A stretch of 64,000 bases of DNA from Rana temporaria (lineage: Eukaryota; Chordata; Amphibia; Anura; Ranidae), in assembly GCF_905171775.1 (NCBI RefSeq), contig NC_053494.1, positions 159,514,456 through 159,578,455 on the forward strand, read 5' to 3'. The position numbers were made by a program, and so were the translations under genes. Below the pieces are notes generated by a model that was not told the DNA's origin, searched no databases, and saw nothing but the letters and a program-made list of their open reading frames with translations. How positions within the stretch are numbered: the stretch's first letter is position 1; each line of letters begins with the position of its first letter. Shown piece after piece: positions 1-11,145 of this stretch.

Positions 1-715
1 CCTGTTGAACCTAGATACCCCCCCCAAAAAAAATATTAAATAAGGAGAGAAGGAGGGGGAGGAGGAGAAGGGAAACTTCCCTTATTAGATGAAGTTCTGC
101 TTTAAAGTCCCTTCTATGTGAGTGTGGGGTCATGGCCGTTTCAGGCAGACTGCAAGGGGGGGTTCTATGGGGCCCAATGGTGGAAAGGGGTCCCCACTAT
201 GGAGGTTGTCTGATAACTTTGATCCAGGAGAGTTAACGTCTAATGTGCAGGATCATGCTTAGGGATCATGCTGTAGCTAGTCATGGATCCCACCCTGTGA
301 TGCTCTGTGAGTAGAATTTTTGATTTTTGTCTTTTAATCCTGGTCAATACTTTGTCCAGCAGAACTAAACTCACAGAAATATTTAACTCCTCATTCCAGC
401 GTTACATCAGTTACACTCCATGCCGGACATTTTCATCTTCTCCCTGGCTACATTTGGGTACCAGGTTTTTGACCTCTTGATTGGCAGGTCGGGGAATGAT
501 CTCATCCCATGCGGGAGTCTGCCATTCCGGCACAGCCAGGAATGCGCATTGAGCTATGCATGCCCAGCTCAGTGTGTATTGCATAGAAGACATTGAGCAG
601 GCAGGTAAGTATTTGTTACTGCAGAAAAGACATGGCATGTCTCTTCTGCAATAAAAAGCTGCCTGCTCGCAGTTTTTTATTAGTTACATTTAGTCCGGCT
701 TTAACTCTGTATGCC
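1..715. other. unassigned non-coding DNA
   Basis: No coding region, RNA gene or transposon end is recognised here. The sequence holds short homopolymer and purine-rich runs near 25-75 and otherwise looks like ordinary AT-rich intergenic DNA. The small open frames have no recognisable motifs. Confidence 0.5.
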
Positions 716-717
716 TA

Positions 718-1285
718 ATGCCACGTACACACGATCATTTTTCGACTTGTAAAAAACAACGTTTTGCAGCCTCTAGAATAAACAATTTTTTTTCCAACTT
801 CATCATTAAAACGACGTTGCCCACACACGATTGTTAAAAAAAAAATGCTCTAGCAAAGCGAGGTGACATACAACACGTACGACAACACTATAAAGGGGAA
901 GTTCCATTCGGATGACGCCACCCCTTGGGCTGCTTTAGCTGATTAAGTGTTAGTAAAAGACGATTTGCGCTTTTCTGTCTGTTACAGCGTGATGAATGTG
1001 CTTACTCCATTACGAACGGTAGTTTTACCAGAACGAGCGCTCCCGTCTCATAACTTGCTTCTGAGCATGGGCAGGTTTTTCACGTCGTTAAAGCCCACAC
1101 ACGATCATTTTTTACAACCCGAAAAACGACATTGTTTAAAACGTTGTGAAAGCATGTTCAAAATTTTTTTTGTCGTTTTTCAGAACCCGAAAAATGCTGT
1201 GAAGCCCACACACGATCGTTTAAAATGACATTTTTAAAAAACTTAGTTTTTTACAAGCCGAAAAATTATCGTGTGTACGCGGCAT
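718..1285. mobile_element. MITE family A, copy 1
   Basis: The two ends are inverted repeats: the left reads atgccacgtacacacgatca and the right ends with the near-complement tcgtgtgtacgcggcat. Each end abuts TA, which fits a TA target duplication of Tc1/mariner type. The 568-bp interior has no transposase and contains a conserved 'ctataaagggg' box. A second, similar copy lies at 18632-19195 and an interrupted one at 43727-44720. The superfamily is inferred from the TA flanks only. Confidence 0.75.
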
Positions 1286-1387
1286 TACACAATATTCATG
1301 GAGATTAAAAATCATAGACTGTCTTCTCAAAAGCGATAAGACATTTAAAGTTTTTCAGAAATTCAGAAAAAAAGTCAAACTTTAAAG

Positions 1388-1802
1388 ATGATTGGAATTT
1401 CCGACAACAAATGTTCGATGGAAGCTTGTTGTTGGAAATTCCGACCGTGTGTAGGCTCGATCGGACATTTGCTGTCGGAATTTCCGACAACAAAAATTTG
1501 AGAGCTGATTCTCAAATTTTCGCAAGTTTTGTTGTCGGAAATTCTGGTCATTTGTACACAATTCCGACGCACAAAATTCCATGCACTTCCGCGGTCGGAA
1601 TCAAGTAGAAGAGCCGCACTGCCTATTGAGCTTCATTTTTCTCGGCTCGTCGTACGTCTTGTACATCACCTCGTTCTTGACGTTCAGAATTTCCGACAAC
1701 ATTTGTGTGACCGTGTGTATGCAAGACAAGTTTGAGGCAACATCCGTTGGAAAAAAGTCAACGCTTTTGTTGTCGGAATGTCCGATGGTCTGTACGCAGC
1801 AT
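1388..1802. mobile_element. MITE family B, copy 1
   Basis: Repeated motifs 'gaatttccgacaacaaa' and 'ttgttgtcggaa' occur in both orientations, and the right end reads '...gtctgtacgcagcat' followed by TA. The left end is eroded, so its limit is approximate. The right half recurs at 21697-21840. There is no coding capacity; it is a foldback-type non-autonomous DNA element. Confidence 0.6.
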
Positions 1803-2076
1803 TACACTAACCTCTCTAGCCCTGTAAAGATAAAATGAGTATACATATCTTTTCGCGGTTGACAGCTCAGCGTGGGATCAGACGTTATGGCCGCTGGAGA
1901 TTGAGTTGGATCTTCTGTAGAAAAGGTATGTATACTGATTTTTTATTTTCAGTGCTAGACAGGTTAGTGTTAGAATGTTGGTGGCTATAGATGCAGGGAT
2001 TTTCATTTTTGCATGGACTTCCACTTTCTAGTTTATTGTAGTGCATAGGAGATCTAACAATTGTAATATACATTAG

Positions 2077-2747
2077 GGGCCAAATCCTCAAAAGAGATAT
2101 GACGGAGTAACTCCACAGAATCAGTTTCCCATAGTTAGGACGAAGATCCGACATGTGTAATTGAATTACACTGTCTGATCTTAGGATGCAGTACCGCATC
2201 CGCCACTGGGGGCATTTCGCGTCGAAATGCCGCTTTGGGTATGCAAATTAGGACTTACGGAGATCCACGAAGCTTTTCAGCTTCGTTTTTTCTCCGTAAG
2301 TTTTATATTTTGCAAACGCAAAATTTGGGCTGCTTTTACAAGGTGTAAACTGTTTACACCTTGTAAAAACAGACCTTTCTTGCTCGCGACGCGATTTTTT
2401 TTAAATTTCTAATTTTTTTTTTTGGCGCCGTATCTTTTTTTTTACCCGACGCAACTTTATTGTCCTGTCGCAATCCACAAAGCCCGACGTAACGTAATTT
2501 CGCGCTATGCACGTCGGGAAAATGATGTCACGAGCATGCGCAGTACAACCGGCGCGGGAGCGCGCCTCATTTAAATGGTAATCGCCCCCTGGAGAAGAGG
2601 AACGCCTTGCGCCGCCCGGATTTAAGTTACACCGCTCAAAATTTCTAGGTAAGTGCTTTGTGGATCGGGCACTTAGTTAGAGATTTTGCGGCGGTGTAAC
2701 TTAAATGGAAAAAGTTACGTTGCGCCAGGTTTTTGAGGATTAGGCCC
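2077..2747. mobile_element. MITE family C, copy 1
   Basis: The left end gggccaaatcctcaaaag mirrors the right end 'tttttgaggattaggccc'. The interior holds a GC-richer core with 'gcatgcgcagta' and 'ggcgcgggagcgcgcctcat'. A closely similar element lies at 23666-24376, which confirms a family. Non-coding and non-autonomous; the superfamily is not settled because the target duplication is unclear in this copy. Confidence 0.7.
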
Positions 2748-2759
2748 TATATACCTATA

Positions 2760-3110
2760 TATAATGCTCGTCTCCAGGATTTTTCCAGAGCATCTCCAAG
2801 CCTATGGAACTCCTTACCCCAATCTGTCCGTCTATTTCCTTCTCTATTAGTTTTTAGAGGATCCCTGAAAACCCTCCTCTTCAGAGACTGTATTTTCATT
2901 TAAATCCATCCGATCATCCCCCACAGCTAACTACCCTTTGTCCCACTTGACCCTCCCTTCTAGATTGTAAGCTCTAACGAGCAGGGCCCTCTGATCCCTC
3001 CTGTATTGATTTGTATTGTGACCGTACTGTCTTCCCTGATGTAAAGCGCTGCGCAAACTGTTGGTGCTGTATAAATCCTGTATAATATTAAAAATAATAA
3101 TAATATATAT
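2760..3110 (+). repeat. L2/CR1-like 3' tail
   Basis: The segment contains 'tagattgtaagctc', 'gagcaggg' and 'aaagcgctgcgcaaactg', followed by 'gctgtataaatcc' and an AAT-rich terminus. This is the typical shape of the 3' tail of L2-type LINEs and the SINEs that share that tail. No reverse-transcriptase frame precedes it, so it is a 5'-truncated copy. Family name inferred from the motif series. Confidence 0.55.
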
Positions 3111-5344
3111 ATGTAGCACTCGCCCCCAAGCAGCCACTGGAAATGGGTTTTCTTTGAGTAGTACAGAAGCCACCAGTCACTCAAGCACACTGACAATTAA
3201 AACTCAGTCCAAAGGTTGTCTTTTTAGGGTTAACTGCTCAAAAACTAGGAGAGAGTTTGGGGGTCATGGGATACACCAAAACCATCAGCAACCACAGCAA
3301 AAGAACAATAATCTCTCAGTAACAGCTTCTCTGCAGGTAGCTGGGGATGTCAGTACGTTTAAGGCCCCACTGCTGTAGACCATAAGGGCAATTGTTAGCA
3401 ACTGGTTCCCTTCCTCTTCTATGCAACTGTCATTTCCCAGTAAAATCCTTACTCACAGTGTCACAGGAGCCACCCAGTCTCCACAGGGAAATGACAAAGT
3501 CCTCCTCCAGACCTGGACTCTGGAACCGTGTCCATAACGGATATCCTCTTTTTTAGCTGCCCTCCTTAGTTCTTTGGTGTAGCAGATGCTGAGGCCCAAA
3601 CATTGGATTCTTGTCTTAGTGGTCCTAGGGGCAGCAAACCCAGGAGTATTGGAAGCCCCGTGACAAGGAAAGACCAGCCAGCCAATGGCTCCTGAATATT
3701 TCTAACCTCTCCAGTAATCTTTTGGGTGTCCTCTTTCAGGGACTGGCCAGGGCATGATTAATATATTTAGCTGATCATTTGAATCTCCCTCTCTATGCTC
3801 TTGAAGCTTTTTCCAGACTCAAGGGGAATCAACCAAACTCTCAGCTTAGGAATCCTGAGCAGACCAGACCAATCAACCACAACTCCACCGATTACCATGG
3901 AGCCAAAAACTAGATTTGCCAAGCACTAGATTTTGCCCAGATTTGCCCACAATATTCAGCACATGCAGGCAGCGTGGGCAGGATGGGGTGGTAAAAGGGA
4001 TCACAGAATTTATAACTTAAACCAAAACCCTAAGATTTTTATATTTCGCCAACTATCAATAGATGCTATAAAATACTGATGAGCTACTTAGAGCCTAACA
4101 GGAGAATTAAGGTTAAAAGTGAATTCTCTGCATTGTTGCTTTGCTCTTACAACTCTCCACAGCTTTGGGCCTAATAGTTTACTGACTGCTAACAGCTCTC
4201 CTGCTGCCTTTCTTTAACTTAGATATATTTTCGAAGGAATCAATTACACTATTTTCCCAAATGACAATGCCAGTGCCAGATGTCACAGATATAGTTTGCC
4301 TGGGGAACTCCATCAAAATTTTGGTATGGGGCTCCCTGAATTGTAGTACTCATTTTACCATCAATTTTTTGGCAGTTTTTAATAAAAGTACATATAAACA
4401 AAACAAAACCTTATTTTGCCAGATATATTGTAAGTAAGGATGAGTGTTCAGTCCAAACACAAGTTTGGATAAGTTTCATCCAAATGCTGGATGTTTAGGG
4501 TGGTTGGCATGGACGAACAGTAAGACATGGAATCCCTGGTCATCTAACTGAATGGGCTGGATGATGTCAGTGGTTGCTAAGGACACGGTGGGTGCAAGCA
4601 CCCACTGCACCCTCAGCAACCACTGATGTTCCATGGCCCTATTTGTTTACATGTCACAGGAATCCCCAGCCATGTTGGCAATAGGGATAGGGGTGATATC
4701 ATTGCCTGAATGTGGCCACATGGCAAAATTTGGACAATAACATTGATGGCATCCCTACCTTGCTCCTTCCTTTATATTCCCAATGACAGCTCATGTCATT
4801 GGGAATGACTGTCCTCCTGTTGAAGTCTCGGAGTCTGCCATTTGAAATGGCAACTATATAAGGGTGTCCTGGCCCTAACCCTCTTTCCCTTGCAAAATAT
4901 AAAAAAGGACTCTCAAAGAAATAAAACCTCTTTTACATCCATGAAGTTTCTGCCGCCCAATGAATTTTATCACCTTTGCACCCACTATGCCTCACAACCC
5001 ACCACATATTGAAGGATGTCAGCTGTCTTTGGCCTTGAAGGTTCATATTAGATTGGAACAGGTCAGAGATTCTGCTACAGTTGTATACCCCAAAGACAGC
5101 TGCTCACAGCCATTTATGTCTATGGGTGGCTGTACGCAGCATATGAGCTAGCTGATTTCGATTGTTTGGGCTCAGGAGCCCATATGAAAGAACCCATGTA
5201 TCATGTTCTTTGATGCCCTGGGTTCCCAGGAAGTGAGTTGGATGATGCTGAATGTCTTTCAAGCCAGAAGAAAACCAGATCTGGATAAAGCTGCTGTGAG
5301 CCTGCTGAGCACAGCACAAAGTAGAAGGGGCCATATTCTCATAG
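3111..5344. other. unassigned non-coding DNA with small hairpins
   Basis: No coding feature is supported. Two compact inverted repeats stand out. At 4564-4628 arms around 'cagtggttgct' and 'agcaaccactg' enclose a ~40-base middle that is itself partly paired. At 4776-4806 arms of 13 bases pair perfectly over a 5-base loop. The part from about 3115 to 3500 could be a decayed LTR, but I could not show paired ends. Confidence 0.4.
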
Positions 5345-6055
5345 AAGTTACGATGGAGTATCTCAGGATACTCCATCGTAACTCCCTTTTTTGGCCCGTG
5401 TATCTATGCGACTGATTCTTAGAATCATTTTCGCATAGATACACTTAAGATCCGCCATCTGTAAGTCACTTACACTGGCGGATCCTAAATGTAATGACGC
5501 CGGCCGCCGCTAGATGGCATTTACGCGAAGGACTCATTTGCGTATGCAAATGATCCTTCTACGCCGATTCCCGAACGAGTTCGCGTCGCGTAACCGTCGC
5601 TAACATCGTTTGCGTAAGCGGAAATTTAGTCCTGCTATATGAGGAGTAAATTTCCGCAAGTCCCACGTAGGCCATGTTACGGATGGCGTCGGGTCCGCGC
5701 CGTGTTTTTTCGTCGGGTGCGTAGTTTCCGTAAGTCGTTCTTGAATACGACTTTACGACAATGACGCACACGTCGGGCGTCATTGACGTTTTCCGCCGAG
5801 AACTGGAGCATGCGCACTGGGCTTTTTGAAGCCCGGCGCATGCGCAGTTCATTAGAATCGGGGGCGCGCTTAATTTGAATACAAGCCGCCCCCTTGGAGA
5901 TCCGCCAGGCTACGCCGGGGCATTTACACTCCGCCGTCCCAACTTATGGAGCAAGTGTTTGGGGAATACAACACTGGCTCCTGTAAGTTGGGACAGCGGA
6001 GTGTAAGTGCCTTAAGCGCAGCCCGCGGATTTTTAGAGAGAATATGGGCCAAGGT
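5345..6055. mobile_element. degenerate foldback MITE (GC-rich)
   Basis: The stretch has multiple inverted pieces, including a self-complementary 'gttacgatggagtatc' / 'gatactccatcgtaac' near 5348-5382, paired blocks 'gatccgcca'/'tggcggatc', and outer blocks around 5920-6010 ('actccgccgtcccaactta' and its complement). The GC-rich, CpG-rich core resembles MITE family G. Boundaries are approximate and the family is unassigned. Confidence 0.5.
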
Positions 6056-6801
6056 GAGCATTGCAGCAAAAAAAAAAAAAAAATTATTTTTTTATTTTAC
6101 AGCTGTCAGGCTAGAGATTTTGTTATTCTATACAAAAAAAGGTGGAGTTAGGCTTGTTTTTTAGCAAATAACACATGGTAATGGAAATGCCACATGCAAT
6201 ATACATTTGTGAAATTTGATATTACAGATGATAAGGAGTCTCTTAGTTAATTGGAGGCGTTTTGTGAGCTACGTGTTACTAAAAAGAGTTGTCAGAAGCC
6301 GTTTCCATTTTACTTAGACATCCCCCTTAAAATATGCTAAAAGTAAAACAGCATAAACGTATGCAAATCCAAAACACTGTACAGTGCATTCACCACTTCG
6401 GAATATTTCCATATTGATGTATAGCAATGCACCTCTGATGATTTGCATTGCAATGATTAATGGCAGTCTTTGTCTGTTTTGAATACATTTGAAGGAAGCT
6501 TTCCATTATCCAGGCCAGTGAAAAAGTTGCTCTTTAATTACAGTCAATCTGGAGATTAATTCTTGTATCAAGTCAAAGAAAAATAAGGAAAAAAAGCAAC
6601 CTGCAAGTTTTAGTGTCCAAGCTGAATTTCACGTACTGTACACAGTATTCCTGAAACTTGGAGTCATCTTTGTTCATGTACCTGACAGTTATCACACTTA
6701 GAACAATGTGGCTGAAACTCTGCAATTACAACTGCTACAAATCCAATTTGCTGTTATATACGCCATAAAAAGTAGGCCCTCCCAAATGCATATTAAGAAT
6801 A
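6056..6801. other. non-repetitive AT-rich DNA, possible conserved element
   Basis: After a short A-run this segment lacks the inverted repeats seen around it. Between about 6355 and 6680 it holds octamer-like ATGCAAAT and ATTTGCAT motifs and several TTAATTA/ATTAAT-type sites in a balanced base composition. That pattern is common in vertebrate non-coding conserved elements, but this is inference only; no coding sequence is visible. Confidence 0.35.
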
Positions 6802-7464
6802 CAGTGGGCATAGAAAAAAATCATCCCCCTTAAAATAATCCCGTTTTGTTGCTTTGCAGCCTGAAATGACGACAGACACCGTTTTTATTTTATCCAGCCA
6901 TATTTACTCAGTGCAACTTATAACATCCAAGTTAAAGATATAATACCAACATGTCAGATTTTTTTTTAAGAAAAATCAAAAACACTGAGTTGAAAAAAGG
7001 ATCACCCCCCTCCTAAAAAGGAAATTCTTGAGGAAAATCTGCTGCCCTCTGCCAGAAAGTTGTCAATGGGAAGAAGGTTTACCTTCCAACATGACAATGA
7101 CCCAAAGCACACAGCAAAAATGGCCACACAATGGTTGAAGGAGAAAAGGGTGAATGTTGTTCCTGCATGGCCTAGTCAGAGCCCGGACTTAAACTCCATT
7201 GAAAATCTGTGAAATTACTAACTGAACTTGAACAGTTCTGCAAAGATGAGTGGCCAAATATTGCAAGGTCTAGACGTGTAAAAGTTAGTAGAGACATATT
7301 CCAACAGACTAAAGCATGTAATCAAAGCCAAAGGTGGTTCAAGAAAATACTGACACAAGGGGTGATTCCTTTTCCAAACAAAAACTGTGTCTGCCTTAAT
7401 TTCAGTCTGCAAAGCAACAAAATGGGATTATTTTAAAGGGGGTGATTATTTTCTATATCCACTG
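6802..7464 (+). mobile_element. internally deleted Tc1/mariner element
   Basis: The left end cagtgggcatag and the right end 'ctatatccactg' are inverted repeats, extended by 'ttgttgctttgcag' on the left matching 'ctgcaaagcaacaa' near 7410. TA flanks the left end. The total of 663 bp is far below the usual ~1.6 kb for an autonomous Tc1 element, so most of the transposase has been lost. Transposase remains are annotated separately. Confidence 0.85.
7082..7365 (+). pseudogene. Tc1-like transposase C-terminal relic
   Basis: One frame reads QHDNDPKHTAKMATQWLKEK and continues to SQSPDLNSIENL before a stop at about 7210. These match the second Asp region (QHDNDPKHTA) and the third acidic residue region (SPDLNPIENL) of the Tc1 DDE catalytic domain. 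The remainder, ELEQFCKDEWPNIA and on, continues in another frame, so frameshifts and stops have broken the gene. It is a non-functional fossil; the N-terminal DNA-binding half is absent. Confidence 0.85.
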
Positions 7465-7465
7465 T

Positions 7466-7466
7466 G

Positions 7467-7535
<69 letters not shown>
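7466..7535. repeat. (TA)n microsatellite
   Basis: An uninterrupted run of alternating T and A of roughly 65-70 bases lies directly beside the right end of the Tc1 element. Runs of this length usually vary between individuals. It creates artificial Tyr-Ile repeat open frames that are not genes. Confidence 0.95.
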
Positions 7536-7537
<2 letters not shown>

Positions 7538-9588
7538 TATATATACATATGTGTAAGTATACGTACTTTGGTCGTTGTCACTGCTATGGTGATATCAGCA
7601 CTATTCCTAGCCCATTGCCTTTATGCATAGTGAATACAGGGGTCGTGTTCTCGGCACAGATGCCATTCACAGAATACCTGGTATTTTTTTCAATGAATAC
7701 AAGGTGTTCTCTGATTGGATGAGGTGGAGAATGTGACATCACTGCCCCGCCTCTCCACCTCATTCCTCTCACTTCCTGTTGTGTGTATAAGACAGGAAAT
7801 AAATGGAAATGGGAGAGAGATGGCAAAAAAAACAGGGTTTTTTCAGTCATTCTCTACTCACAAGTGCTTAGTTAGCTAGTATCTAGGCTGCCCAGAAGGA
7901 AAGGGGTTAAAATAAAGCTTAGCAGTTTCCCAGGCATTTCTAGGCTCTGCCTTAATTCCTCCCTGTGTTGTATACAAAAGGGGAAAGGCCCTGCTCAGGC
8001 TCTCTCTTGCCTGGGTGGGAAGTAAGATCAGAGACAGGGAGAAGATGTAACTCTCAGCAACTAACGGACCCCTCAAAGGAGAAAGTCTGGCTCTCTGCTT
8101 AGGCTCTCTCTTGCCATGGCCTGGATGGGAGGTAGGATCAGAGACAGGGAGAAGATGTAACTCTCAGAAACTCACGGACCTCTCAAGGGAGAACATCTAC
8201 GTTAGGACTCTGCCAGAATATGGACTTTAAGAACTCTTGTCTTGGGATGGTACTAACTGGGCAGCCTAATGTAGATAGTTAGGGAAGAACATTGTTTAAT
8301 GTATGCTATGCCGTTGGACTGTATCTTTCAGTATGTTTGAGTGAAGCTTTATCAACTGTTCCACATCTGGTCTGAAGTTATTCAAAGGGGTGCATGGAGG
8401 TACAAGGCGTATTGTAAGAACCGGACCTGTAAAGCACATATGGGATAAGGAACAGGGATGGAAGGCCACCATGAAGAGTTAACTCAGCAGTGGATTTAGA
8501 GAAAGTGTGTAGTTGCTACGGGTAACCATGGACTGGTGGGAATGTAAAACCAGCCAGACAACATAGAGTGGTACCAGGCATGGGTTGCAGGTCCTCTGGT
8601 AGCAAGGGGGTCGGGGCTCTGACTCCCTACCTAGCGGTTGGTTCCCTAAGAGTAAACAGGACCAAACCTGCGGTATGGAGACTCCATGAAACTAGCCGTA
8701 AAGTACGGGAGAGCTGAAGGAGTTAATCAAGTGTAAGCATTAGGGCCGAGCTTAGTGCATGGAGGGAACCCTCTCTGTCACTGGGAGTGAGGTGGCAGAG
8801 GAAAGCGTCCTGCTGGTGGAGTGGGAAACAAGCTCAGCAGTGTCTTCCTTCAAATGCTACATTCATGGTGTGCAGTGACATATAATGGAATGTCTCTCAA
8901 AGGGAACCTGCAAGTTGCTTTACAGCTGCACAAGATGTATGTCTCCCTTCTAACGTGGGGTTCTGCCCTAATTTTGACTTTACATAACCGTGGCCCTGCC
9001 TGGTTCCAGGCATTAGTGAGCACTTACATGAGAAAGGTTCCCCCACGTGATATATGGGACTTTTTAGCTCAAAATTAAATTTTTTAAAGCCCAACTACGC
9101 CTATCAAATTTGATGTTGTAAGAGCAAAGAAACCATCCTTCTTTTTAGTGGTATTCCACTGTCTTGTTCCATCACACAAGAGCAGTTTTCTGAAATATCT
9201 ATATTGCATTGCAATGTTCCAATTTTGCTTGTGGGAGTCGTAGTGTCATGTTGCGGCCATGTGAGCATTCTTTATTCAGCTACAGAGAACTATAACATTA
9301 GATGTACTGTTTTAGGATCCTCTCCAATATTCTATAAAATGGTTTGCATTGTCATCATCACTTGTCAGATGTCTTCCATCCTGATGGTTTGCTATTTACG
9401 GTATATCTTTTCAGCTATTATTAGATCTATTGCATGTTTGTTAAAAGTTAGATAAGTCAAAAGACACCATAAAGTCAATCAAGTAAAGGATTCATAAAAA
9501 ATATATTGGGTAAAAAAACAAGCATGTGAGGACCCTTAAAGTAGAATTATAAGCAATACATATTGTATTATTATTATTTTGGATAGAG
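7536..9588. other. unassigned DNA with a tandem duplication
   Basis: No coding region is recognised. Copies at about 7994-8080 and 8097-8184 share a unit of ~104 bp, including 'gatcagagacagggagaag' and 'atgtaactctcag', with several substitutions, so the duplication is not recent. The stretch 7720-8820 has a composition that could suit an LTR or leader of an old retroelement, but no paired ends, primer site or gag motif could be shown. Confidence 0.5.
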
Positions 9589-9592
9589 TTAA

Positions 9593-10035
9593 GCAGGCCA
9601 TACACGGTCGAATTTCGAACAAATGTTCTTTTCAAAACCAGAAAGTTTTTTTTTTTGTGATCCGATGATGCCACCATTGATTTTCGAAATTCGGCCGACC
9701 AAACTTTCATGTTGCCGGGAATATTCGTTTCTCTCCAAAAATATTCTTTTCTCTCCGGAAATATTCTTTTCTCTCCGGAAATATTTGTTTCTCTCCGGGT
9801 ATATTCTTTTCTTTTCTTTTTTTTCTATTACATTTCTCGCACGATTCTCCCATCATTGATCAGAAAATCGTTTGTTTTTCCAAAAATTTCCAACATGTCG
9901 GATTTCTCAAATTTGTTTGCCGCACGAAAATCGGCTGTTGCTGCAGCCCACTAACGGTGCGAAATTCGTACGAAAATTCTTTTATACGATTTTCAAAAGA
10001 AAATTCTTTCGAAAAACGAAGCGTGTATGGCCGCC
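9593..10035. mobile_element. MITE family E, TTAA-flanked
   Basis: The ends gcaggccatacacg and 'cgtgtatggccgcc' are inverted repeats, each flanked by TTAA (9589-9592 and 10036-10039). A stretch at about 9718-9812 is a short tandem array of a ~20-bp unit around 'ttttctctccggaaatattc', four to five imperfect copies. The TTAA flank suggests piggyBac- or Kolobok-type mobilisation, though a TAA/TTA reading typical of Harbinger cannot be excluded. Confidence 0.75.
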
Positions 10036-10378
10036 TTAACCCCTGTCAATTTTTTTTTTTTCGCCATCTGTGTTCCATTGCAGAGATTTCCCTTCACTTC
10101 CTGTCCCATAGCCAATCAGAAAGTGAGAGAAAATCCCTGCAAATTAAGGGAATTCTTTGGGGACCAGGTCACCAGAACTAGTGTCCCCATTGAAAGATGG
10201 GCACAACCCAATTTGGGATTTTTCTTTTACTTCTACTTTCAATGATAACAGTAAACAGAACAAATAGAGAGGGTGAATCTTCTTAACGGGACACAGACAT
10301 CTGAAATAATTAACAGGGGTTCTAATCCCCCTCCACGCTATCCAAAACAAACAAAAAATGTTTGCCTTTAGTTATGTG

Positions 10379-11145
10379 TTAAAAGAGAAGTTTGGGATTT
10401 TTTTTACTGCATCTGTCTCTAAAGCCCTGTACACACGATCGGTTTGTCTGATGAAAACAGACCAATGGACCATTTTCATCGGACAAACCGATCGTGTGTG
10501 GGCCCCATAAGTTTGTTTTCCATCGGTGAAAAAAAAAGAACATATTTGAAAATTTTCCTATGGATAAAAAAACGATAGAAAAAAACGATCGTCTGTGTGG
10601 AAGTCCATCGGTCAAAAATCCATGCATGCTCAGAATCAAGTCGACGCATGCTCTGAAGCATTGAACTTCATTTTTCTCAGCACGTTGTAGTGTTTTACGT
10701 CACCGCGTTGGACAAGGTCGGATTTTTGACCGATGGTGTGTAGGCAAGACTGATGAAAGTCAGCTTCATCGAATATCTGACAAAAAAATCTATCGGATTA
10801 GATTCCATCAGATATCCGATCGTGTGCACAGGGCTTAAGACTGAGAACTGAGCGATCAAAGAATGTCAGTCATCAGCTCTCTGCTATGCCCCCCCGTCCC
10901 CACCCCATGCGCACTGGAGAGCTGGGCTGTAGAGGGGGCGGGAGCAGCTGACTCAGGCTCTCAGCGGCTTGCTCCTGGCTCCTTGGAGGATTTCCCCAGC
11001 CTGGAGCAGCTCTGTGACGGGAGCCGCCAGTGGGCTTCAGCTGCTGTCTGCTGAAAACCGGTCACAGGAGTGCAGAATAAACTGCACTCCTGTGATCCAC
11101 AGGAGAAGTAAAGCCAAGCAAGCTTTGGCTGCACTTCTCCTTTAA
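10379..11145. mobile_element. MITE family F carrying a nested MITE
   Basis: TTAA ends at 10379-10382 and 11142-11145 enclose inverted termini (ttaaaagagaagt... and ...acttctcctttaa). A GC-rich core at 10880-11060 contains 'cacaggagtgcag', which recurs in a fragment at 24505-24630. The element was itself hit by another MITE at 10423-10835. No transposase is present. Confidence 0.75.
10423..10835. mobile_element. Harbinger-like MITE nested in family F
   Basis: The ends agccctgtacacacgatcgg and 'ccgatcgtgtgcacagggct' are inverted repeats, flanked by the 3-bp direct repeat TAA (10420-10422 and 10836-10838). A 3-bp TWA duplication is the hallmark of PIF/Harbinger transposition. The interior has several further inverted blocks built on 'ccgatgga/tccatcgg' and no coding sequence. 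Confidence 0.8.

Noticed and set aside
7387..7722. Open frames rich in Tyr-Ile repeats
   Set aside because: Produced by the (TA)n microsatellite.
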